Of a stretch of DNA of 64,000 bases, positions 58,165 through 64,000 are shown piece after piece (the stretch's first letter is position 1; every line of letters starts with the position of its first letter). Source of the DNA: Melghirimyces algeriensis (lineage in GTDB: Bacteria; Bacillota; Bacilli; Thermoactinomycetales; DSM-45169). The position numbers and the translations under genes were made by a program. The notes under the pieces are model-generated. The model was not told the origin of the DNA. It saw only the letters and a list, made by a program, of their open reading frames with translations, and made no database searches. The stretch covers positions 248,001 to 312,000 of the forward strand of contig NZ_FXTI01000002.1 of the NCBI RefSeq assembly GCF_900182565.1, in the 5' to 3' direction.

Positions 58165-59211
58165 TTAAACCGCGCGAACCAAATGCAACATCGGTAAAAA
58201 CAACGCAAGCACCGTAGCAACCATCAGAATGCCGATGAAAAAGATCAACACAGGTTCCAGACTCTGCGTCAGTCGATCCAGCCGATCCTTGATCAACATT
58301 TCCGTTCCCTGAGCCAAACTCAAAAAGGATTTTTCCAGACTTCCCGATTCTTCTCCCAAGGCTACTAAACGATGGAGAGATGGAAGAAACAACGCTCCTT
58401 CCTGTTCCAGAGAACGATACAAACTCTCTCCTGCCAACAGCCGCTCCCGTACACGAAAAAGCCCTTTTTGAAGCGGATTCCACGGTGTGAGTGATTCCAT
58501 GATCTCCATCGCTTTCAACAGAGGAACACCTGACTGCAAGAGGGAACCCAACTGAATCGCCAAGTAATGAGTAAATCGCAAAGCAAAATAGGAACGAATC
58601 AATGGCAAAGCGTAAACTGGAGCTGTCCACCGCCCCCGTATTTTTGAAGGAAGGCGACGGCTGACAAGATAAAGCAGGAAACCAATAGCACATACCCCTC
58701 CCACACTATAAAGAACAACCCGTAGAGAGCCATGGATGGAAATAAAAATCCGTGTATACAACGGCAAGGTAAGTCCCATCGTCTCATACATCTCTGAAAA
58801 GCGGGGTACCACAGTGGTCATCAAAAACAAAAGGGAAAGAATCACCAACAGAAACACAATCAGTGGATAGGTCAGTGACCGGGTAAGTTCCCGAATAAAC
58901 CGTCCCTTTTCCCGATAATAGGCGTGACACTGTTTCAGACCAAATCCATAATCTCCATACTCTTCTGCCGCCTGGATAAAGGAGATGAAAAGGGAGGGAA
59001 ACCCTTCCTGTTTCAATGCAACAGAGAGACTCATCCCTTGATCGAGACACCGCAAGACCCTTTCGGCTTCTTCTGGCCGGATCACCCTTTGCTCCGACAG
59101 AAGACGAATGCTGGGAACCAAAGGAAATCCCGCATCCAACAAATGGGACAGATGACGACTGAACTCCGACAAGCGGTCTGCATTCCACTTTCTTCTTTTC
59201 CACTCATTCAT
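58165..59211 (-). CDS. comGB: ComGB inner-membrane platform protein
   Basis: 348 residues, GspF/PilC family: two T2SSF repeats, the first with LSHLLDAGFPLVPSIRLL, the second with YLAIQLGSLLQSGVPLLKAMEIM. Three membrane helices (about 120, 165 and 325). Connects ATPase to the pilus. The start at 59211 gives an 8-nt overlap with comGA; other Met codons lie just upstream. Confidence 0.9.
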   Translation of the reverse strand: MNEWKRRKWNADRLSEFSRHLSHLLDAGFPLVPSIRLLSEQRVIRPEEAERVLRCLDQGMSLSVALKQEGFPSLFISFIQAAEEYGDYGFGLKQCHAYYREKGRFIRELTRSLTYPLIVFLLVILSLLFLMTTVVPRFSEMYETMGLTLPLYTRIFISIHGSLRVVLYSVGGVCAIGFLLYLVSRRLPSKIRGRWTAPVYALPLIRSYFALRFTHYLAIQLGSLLQSGVPLLKAMEIMESLTPWNPLQKGLFRVRERLLAGESLYRSLEQEGALFLPSLHRLVALGEESGSLEKSFLSLAQGTEMLIKDRLDRLTQSLEPVLIFFIGILMVATVLALFLPMLHLVRAV

Positions 59212-60286
59212 GTACATCCACCACCCGGTGATATTCGGACAGGGTGGTCTCCCCATTCGTCACCATTTCCAAGATGGACTCCGCAAGCGAACGCACCCCT
59301 TTGTTTCGAAATTTCTGACGAATACGGGAGAGCGGGGCGCGATTCACAATGAATGGATGAAAGTCCTCCTTGATCGTCAGCACTTCAAACACTCCTGTCC
59401 GACCTTTCAAACCTTTATACCAACACTTCTCACAGCCGTTTCCTTCACATTGCTTGCAGATCAGGCGAACCAACCTTTGAGCCACCACTCCGGTCAGTGC
59501 AGAAGCAATCCGGTAAGGCTCAATGCCCATATCCAACAGACGTGTAATGGAAGAACACGCATCCGCCGTGTGCAAAGTGGACAACACCAAATGTCCTGTA
59601 AGCGCTGCACGAATGGCCGCATCAGCTGTCTCTACATCTCTGATTTCCCCGACCATAATAATATCGGGGTCCTGGCGGAGTACTGCCCGAAGTCCTCTTG
59701 CAAAGGTCAATCCCGCTTTATTGTTCACCTGAATTTGATTGACTCCAGAAAGCGGATATTCGACAGGATCTTCCAAGGTCACAAGACTTAACTCTTGGCG
59801 GTTCAACTCCTGGAGAATTGCATAAAGACTGGTTGTTTTGCCTGATCCCGTCGGTCCCGTGATCAGTATAAGCCCACGGGATCGTCCAATCATTTCCTGC
59901 AAACGCTGCTTTTCTGTTGCCCCCATCCCCAATTCCGCCACAGACATCCGTTCCGGTCTGTTTCGCAACAGTCGCAATACCAATTTCTCCCCATGCACGG
60001 AAGGAACACTGGAAACCCTCACTTCCACCCGTTCTCCTTGGTATGTCACCGTCAAAGCTCCATCTTGTGGAAGTCGTTTTTCCCCAATGTCCAAATGCCC
60101 CATTACTTTCACTCTTGAAATAAGCGGTTGTATATTTTCTTTGGAGAGGGAATCGACAAATAGGAGAAAGCCGTCTACCCGTTGACGAATCTGAAGACTG
60201 TCCATCTGTGGTTCGATATGGATGTCACTGGCACGGGCTTCAATGGCTTCTTCCATCAAACGTGACACGTAGCCTGCTGTATCCAT
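59204..60286 (-). CDS. comGA: ComGA competence pilus ATPase
   Basis: 360 residues, GspE/PilB class. ASDIHIEPQMDSLQIRQRVDG at the N terminus, Walker A LITGPTGSGKTTSLYAIL, Walker B DPDIIMVGEIRDVETADAAIRAALTGHLVLSTLHT and the zinc motif CKQCEGNGCEKC. ATG at 60286 follows AGGTGTGCA; the frame continues upstream through the tRNA-Gln gene, which is not coding. First gene of the seven-gene comG operon, which makes the DNA-uptake pseudopilus. Confidence 0.95.
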   Translation of the reverse strand: MDTAGYVSRLMEEAIEARASDIHIEPQMDSLQIRQRVDGFLLFVDSLSKENIQPLISRVKVMGHLDIGEKRLPQDGALTVTYQGERVEVRVSSVPSVHGEKLVLRLLRNRPERMSVAELGMGATEKQRLQEMIGRSRGLILITGPTGSGKTTSLYAILQELNRQELSLVTLEDPVEYPLSGVNQIQVNNKAGLTFARGLRAVLRQDPDIIMVGEIRDVETADAAIRAALTGHLVLSTLHTADACSSITRLLDMGIEPYRIASALTGVVAQRLVRLICKQCEGNGCEKCWYKGLKGRTGVFEVLTIKEDFHPFIVNRAPLSRIRQKFRNKGVRSLAESILEMVTNGETTLSEYHRVVDVHE

Positions 60287-60444
60287 TGCACACCTGCCTT
60301 TATTGGAAAAAATATGATATAAAACAAATATTCGACAATTTATCCTATCTACCTTCTGATATCTGCAATTTTTTTCTTCAAGGTTTCCTGAGGGATGTAT
60401 ATTTTCTTCTCTTCTCCTCCATATTAAAAATGTCAAGTTGATCG
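60287..60444 (-). promoter_or_regulatory. comG promoter region
   Basis: AT-rich. On the minus strand TTGTCG, 18 nt, TATTTT is a candidate promoter. A/T tracts such as GAAAAAAATTG and ATTTGTTTTAT are compatible with ComK binding, but no clean AAAA-N5-TTTT pair was found. Confidence 0.4.
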
Positions 60445-60519
60445 TGGGGAGTAGCCAAGTGGTAAGGCAACGGACTTTGACTCCGTGATGCGCAGGTTCG
60501 AATCCTGCCTCTCCAGCCA
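60445..60519 (+). tRNA. tRNA-Gln (TTG)
   Basis: 75 nt with encoded CCA. TGGGGAGTAGCCAAGTGG start, anticodon loop CTTTGAC (TTG), T-arm GGTTCGAATCC. Antisense to the comG promoter region. Confidence 0.95.
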
Positions 60520-60522
60520 CAG

Positions 60523-60552
60523 AAAACCTTGGGACAGAGCCCCAAGGTTTTT
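60523..60552 (+). terminator. Terminator of tRNA-Gln
   Basis: AAAACCTTGGG-ACAGAGC-CCCAAGGTTTT then TTCATG. Confidence 0.85.
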
Positions 60553-60634
60553 TCATGTATTTGCCTCTCGACTTTTTCGGCAAAATCCTTTAACATGTCC
60601 ACATATATGGTTCTTTTTATAGAAGGTGGTGAGA

Positions 60635-61468
60635 ATATTGACATTAGGTTGGGCTTTTTTGATATTGATCAGTGTATTTTTCACCATCTGGGGGATTGCT
60701 CGTTGGAATACCTTCCGACCACTGGTAAAACGAGTGGATATCCAGGTCTCTCACCCCTTGGAATCCCAGGGACTGCGGATTCTGCATTTATCTGATCTTC
60801 ATATGGAAAAACTGTCGATTTCTCCAGAAGCACTTCTTCAACAAGTGAAAAGTGAACGGATTGATTTAATCGCACTGACTGGAGATTATCTGGATACTGT
60901 CCCGATGATTGACCGTTTTCTGCAATACTTGGACACATTAAAAACACTCAACCCCCGGTATGGAATGTATGCCGTCTTTGGAAACCATGATTATGTAATT
61001 GTCGACCACCTTCCCCATCTGCAAAAAGAGATGGAAAAGCGCGGTTGTATTGTGCTAAAAAATGAACATGTCCGGATTCCTGTCGAAAACCAGCACTTGA
61101 ACATCATAGGAATTGATGATCATTACACTGGTCGCAGCAATCCGGATAAAGCGTTTAACGGCATAAAGGATGGAATCAACCTGGTTCTTACTCATGACCC
61201 GGAAATTGTACTGGAAATGAACCACCACTTCGACTATCTCTTGTCTGGTCATTTCCATGGTGGACAAATTCACTGGCCGAAACCCTATCATTTGAAAAAA
61301 ATGGGCAAGCTTCCTGAACAGAACATGATCAGTGGACTTCACTATCATCAGAACCGGGCTTTTTATATCAGTGACGGATTAGGTCAAACCGCCTTTAATA
61401 TACGACTTCGTTGCCGCCCTGAAATCACTTTCCACAGTATTGGTGGAGGACCTTCCGTTAAAATGTAA
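60635..61468 (+). CDS. Metallophosphoesterase (YkoQ-like)
   Basis: 277 residues from TTG at 60635, where AAGGTGGTG has better spacing than for the GTG at 60626. N-terminal membrane helix, then LHLSDLHMEKL, ALTGDYLD, VFGNHDYV, VLTHDPEI and SGHFHGGQIHWP, the five motifs of calcineurin-like phosphoesterases. YaeI/YkoQ-like proteins act on UDP-diacylglucosamine-type or other lipid phosphates. It faces the YkoN-like glycosyltransferase gene, a ykoN/ykoP/ykoQ set. Confidence 0.9.
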   Translation: MLTLGWAFLILISVFFTIWGIARWNTFRPLVKRVDIQVSHPLESQGLRILHLSDLHMEKLSISPEALLQQVKSERIDLIALTGDYLDTVPMIDRFLQYLDTLKTLNPRYGMYAVFGNHDYVIVDHLPHLQKEMEKRGCIVLKNEHVRIPVENQHLNIIGIDDHYTGRSNPDKAFNGIKDGINLVLTHDPEIVLEMNHHFDYLLSGHFHGGQIHWPKPYHLKKMGKLPEQNMISGLHYHQNRAFYISDGLGQTAFNIRLRCRPEITFHSIGGGPSVKM

Positions 61469-61498
61469 AAAACCGACCCGATTCAAGGGTCGGTTTTT
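61468..61498. terminator. Bidirectional terminator
   Basis: AAAACCGACCC-GATTCAA-GGGTCGGTTTTT between converging genes. Confidence 0.85.
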
Positions 61499-62612
61499 AA
61501 TGTACATAATCGGCAATAATCTCAGCCGCATCCAGAGAGGATTGGGGACGTCCCAAATTCAACGCTCGTTGGCGCATATCCTGCCATCCCGAAGGAGTCT
61601 CCATCAGCGGACGAATCTCTCGTGGAATGGCCTGGGGCAGATCTTGACGGAGAGCCACCCCCTGTTGAATCAGAAATTGGCTGTTTCGTTCTTCCTGACC
61701 GGGGATCGGTTGCGATATCAAGATGGGAAGTCCTGTAGCCAGAGCTTCTGAACTGGTTAACCCCCCCGGCTTTGTAACAATCAGGTCAGAAGCTGCCATC
61801 CAGTCCCGTATACCGTTCACATAACCCATGAGATGAACCTGTTTTTCATGTTGATAAGACGATTGCAACTGAGTCAGCAACTCCTTGTTCTTTCCGGTCA
61901 CTACGATTAAATGGGCCTCCGGCATGTCCTCAAGGAACTGGGCAATCACTTGCTCCATCGGCCCTAGACCGACACCTCCTCGCATCAGAAGAACCGAAAA
62001 AGCGTGAACATCAATTCCCACCTTACGTCGAAAAGCTTGACGATCAGAAAAAGGCTCGGAAAAGATCGGATCAATTGGGATCCCTGTCTGGTAGATTTGA
62101 TGTTCGGAAACTCCAAACCGTTTTTTTAACGTTTCTGCAACCTGTTGATGTGCAACGAAATAAAAATCCACGGCAGGGTGAACCCAAAAGCCATTCACGT
62201 CAAAATCCGTAATCGCAGCACCAAGGTAAAATGGCTGTTCCACCTGGTCTTTCAATTCTGCCATTGCTCCCAAGCAAAATGCATGGGTATTTACCACCAC
62301 ACGGGGACGATATTGATTTAACATCTCCCGCATTTTTCGTAATAATATCCGGGATAATGAAGAGCGAAAAGCTTCACTAAATTCATGTTCCTTGCTGTAA
62401 GCTGCCCCCCACAGTCCGGGGGCATATTGCAGGGTATTCAAATAGACTTTGCGGATAAAGGATTCCAAAGAACGACTGAAGTGAGACAAGCCACAAGAAA
62501 CCTCTACCTCCAGATCAGGTTCCATCCAGTTTAGTCCCTTCCGGATCGCTTGGGCTGCCTGATAATGTCCACGCCCGCCAATCTCCTCTGTTAATATAAG
62601 CACCTTATCCAT
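61497..62612 (-). CDS. ykoN: MGDG synthase-like glycosyltransferase (YkoN/UgtP type)
   Basis: 371 residues. The MGDG_synth N-terminal pattern GRGHYQAAQAIRKGL, then the GT28 C-terminal half with DLIVTKPGGLTSSEALATGLP and PIPGQEERN. Transfers glucose or galactose to diacylglycerol or another lipid. Together with the YkoP- and YkoQ-like genes it mirrors the Bacillus yko group. ATG at 62612, overlapping the upstream gene by 8 nt. Confidence 0.88.
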   Translation of the reverse strand: MDKVLILTEEIGGRGHYQAAQAIRKGLNWMEPDLEVEVSCGLSHFSRSLESFIRKVYLNTLQYAPGLWGAAYSKEHEFSEAFRSSLSRILLRKMREMLNQYRPRVVVNTHAFCLGAMAELKDQVEQPFYLGAAITDFDVNGFWVHPAVDFYFVAHQQVAETLKKRFGVSEHQIYQTGIPIDPIFSEPFSDRQAFRRKVGIDVHAFSVLLMRGGVGLGPMEQVIAQFLEDMPEAHLIVVTGKNKELLTQLQSSYQHEKQVHLMGYVNGIRDWMAASDLIVTKPGGLTSSEALATGLPILISQPIPGQEERNSQFLIQQGVALRQDLPQAIPREIRPLMETPSGWQDMRQRALNLGRPQSSLDAAEIIADYVH

Positions 62613-63195
62613 AATCACAACCCCGCATCTTATAGCGCTGATTTAACTGCTCCTTAGAGATAAATACCCGTTTTGGAATCCATTTATCCTTCTGTTGTTG
62701 AAGTCGTCTCCATCCCTGAGGATGACAACAAAGTAAGATACATTGCAAAAAGAGCGATTTCATCCATGCTCGAAACGCACTTGGGAGCTCTTGCACATCA
62801 AAACCCAATCGTTTGGAACCATGATACAAAAACGTTGTACCTAATAAAACATGAACGCTTTTTCCATGAGGATGATGTTCCAAATACTCGGTGAGGGCCG
62901 GAAAGGATTTTCGGATTTCACGAATAATCAATAATTCATCTCTGATCCCGGAATGGTGCTCTGTGTTTTCTCTCAAAAGCTGGGCAATGCGGAGGTTATG
63001 AAGATGAAGCTTTGCATACCAGTCCCCTTTTTTCAACCAAACTCCATCCCTGGTTTTCAGCGGCTCCCCACGATATGGTTTGATCACAATACGGAACAGA
63101 TTTTGATTCGACTGATCCACATATTGCAGGCGTGTTATTCCATAATAAATTTTGTCCACCCAGCGCCAAGCTGTAAGAAAGGTTCCCGTTACCAC
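62605..63195 (-). CDS. ykoP: YkoP-like protein
   Basis: 196 residues. WRWVDKIYYGITRLQYVDQS start, VIKPYRGEPLKTRDGVWLKKGDWYAKLHLHN, then a long helical part and EQLNQRYKMRG end. Similar to Bacillus YkoP, of unknown function. Start at GTG 63195 is best spaced from AGGAGG (7 nt); earlier TTG and GTG codons are too near. Coupled with the downstream glycosyltransferase. Confidence 0.75.
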   Translation of the reverse strand: MVTGTFLTAWRWVDKIYYGITRLQYVDQSNQNLFRIVIKPYRGEPLKTRDGVWLKKGDWYAKLHLHNLRIAQLLRENTEHHSGIRDELLIIREIRKSFPALTEYLEHHPHGKSVHVLLGTTFLYHGSKRLGFDVQELPSAFRAWMKSLFLQCILLCCHPQGWRRLQQQKDKWIPKRVFISKEQLNQRYKMRGCDYG

Positions 63196-63243
63196 CACCA
63201 ACCCTCCTTTCCGGAAAGCCGATGTTAGTATTCTTCAGATAAG

Positions 63244-63295
63244 AAAAAAACATACTTGAACCCCCTTGTCCGAATCGGTCGGGGGTTCAAGTATG
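63244..63295 (-). terminator. Terminator of the TerC gene
   Basis: CATACTTGAACCCCC and GGGGGTTCAAGTATG, a 15-bp perfect stem, followed by TTTTTTT on the minus strand. Confidence 0.85.
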
Positions 63296-63309
63296 TTAGA
63301 AGATAAAAC

Positions 63310-63975
63310 CTAAGGAGAGGATGTTTTTGAGCGACGACTTCTTCCGATAATCATTACAAATACAATCAATACGACAGGAATCAACCATGTTAGTATTTCC
63401 ATCTGGCGAATGATACGTGCATGAATGATTGGATCTTCCACGATCAACTGTCCAGCGGTATAGGCTAAAATACCGGCTCCTACATATACCAACCAAGGAA
63501 AACGGTTCATGATGGAAGCGACGAGTTTACTTCCCCACATCAGAATGGGGATACTCAAAGCCAGTCCAAACAAAACCAACCAAAAGTTACCATGAGCTGC
63601 TCCGGCCACTGCCAACACATTATCCAGACTCATGACGACATCAGCGACAATAATCGTTTTAATCGCTGAGCGAAGTCCTTCTCCCGTATGAATATCCGCT
63701 TCTCCATCATCATCCGTCAACAGCTGAATCGCGATCCACAGGAGCAATATCCCTCCGATGCCTTTCAAAAGGGGTACTTCCAACAACCAGACTGCAATCA
63801 ACGTTAAGGATACCCGGAGAAAAACCGCAGCCGCTGTTCCCCACACAATCGCCTTTTTCCGCTGATTCTGGGGCAGTTTTCGCGCAGCCATCCCGATAAC
63901 CACAGCATTATCTCCGCTGAGAACCAAATCCAAAATGATAATGTTGAAAAAGCCAATCCAAAACTGAGCATCCAT
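63310..63975 (-). CDS. TerC-family integral membrane protein (YjbE-like)
   Basis: 221 residues, seven membrane helices. LDLVLSGDNAVVIGMAARKLP and IVADVVMSLDNVLAVAGAAHGN are the paired Asp-Asn metal-site motifs of TerC. Bacillus YjbE/YkoY-type members export Mn2+. The ATG at 63975 has a distant AAGGGAAGGA upstream, and the promoter is outside the window. Confidence 0.9.
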   Translation of the reverse strand: MDAQFWIGFFNIIILDLVLSGDNAVVIGMAARKLPQNQRKKAIVWGTAAAVFLRVSLTLIAVWLLEVPLLKGIGGILLLWIAIQLLTDDDGEADIHTGEGLRSAIKTIIVADVVMSLDNVLAVAGAAHGNFWLVLFGLALSIPILMWGSKLVASIMNRFPWLVYVGAGILAYTAGQLIVEDPIIHARIIRQMEILTWLIPVVLIVFVMIIGRSRRSKTSSP

Positions 63976-64000
63976 CGCTACAAAATCAATCCTTCCCTTT

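Overview
The window looks like the chromosome of a low-to-moderate GC, spore-forming, naturally competent Bacillales bacterium. Supporting signs are a complete seven-gene comG operon, a YhcN/YlaJ sporulation lipoprotein, yla and yko gene groups, the yktB-speA-SR1 neighbourhood, CsoR/CcpN/CcpA/LexA-type sites of Bacillus type, and many TTG/GTG starts behind strong Shine-Dalgarno sequences. A Thermoactinomycetaceae-like host is my inference from overall gene style; no marker gene here proves it.

Region by region: 0-2.3 kb holds a csoR-copA copper operon (copA is cut by the left edge) behind a striking inverted-repeat operator. 2.4-3.5 kb holds a pentapeptide-repeat protein and an acetyltransferase. 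3.6-17.4 kb is the most interesting part: a one-directional (minus strand) non-contractile phage-tail locus with a sigma-like regulator, tail completion protein, major tail protein, tail-assembly chaperone with a -1 frameshift site, tape measure, distal tail protein, tail-tip proteins, a GH18 hydrolase, holin and amidase. I see no capsid, portal, terminase, integrase or replication gene. LexA-type boxes precede both the regulator and the structural genes, so the locus reads as an SOS-induced F-type tailocin. It is interrupted between chaperone and tape measure by four oppositely oriented tandem copies of a small membrane/zinc-ribbon gene, two of them frameshifted.

17.5-25.7 kb is ordinary accessory and housekeeping sequence: a TetR regulator with an HD-domain target, MBL-fold hydrolase, yla genes, endonuclease IV, GDPD, a MagIII-like DNA glycosylase and leucyl aminopeptidase. 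25.8-33.8 kb has yktB, speA, a candidate SR1/SR1P dual-function RNA under CcpN- and CcpA-like sites, an SOS-controlled Y-family polymerase, a PAP2 phosphatase and an M23 peptidase. 34-38.4 kb is a patchwork: HxlR-DoxX with a truncated VOC gene, a decayed IS605-like element next to the tail end of a lost NaChBac-type sodium channel, an intact subclass B1 metallo-beta-lactamase, and a tRNA cluster with an internal duplication and a decayed initiator tRNA.

38.9-54.7 kb is mostly housekeeping: pgpA/yutG, yjcG-yjcF, PHP phosphoesterase, a LeuT-type transporter, SEC-C protein, YabE- and VanW-like wall proteins, a cytochrome bd pair, ispG, ykuS, yqzE and aroK. 55-60.3 kb has an orphan ABC ATPase and the comG operon. 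The right end has tRNA-Gln, ykoQ/ykoN/ykoP-like genes and terC.

Coordinates of CDS starts were moved to the best Shine-Dalgarno-supported codon where the longest open frame began too early. Product names come from recognised motifs read by eye, without database searches.
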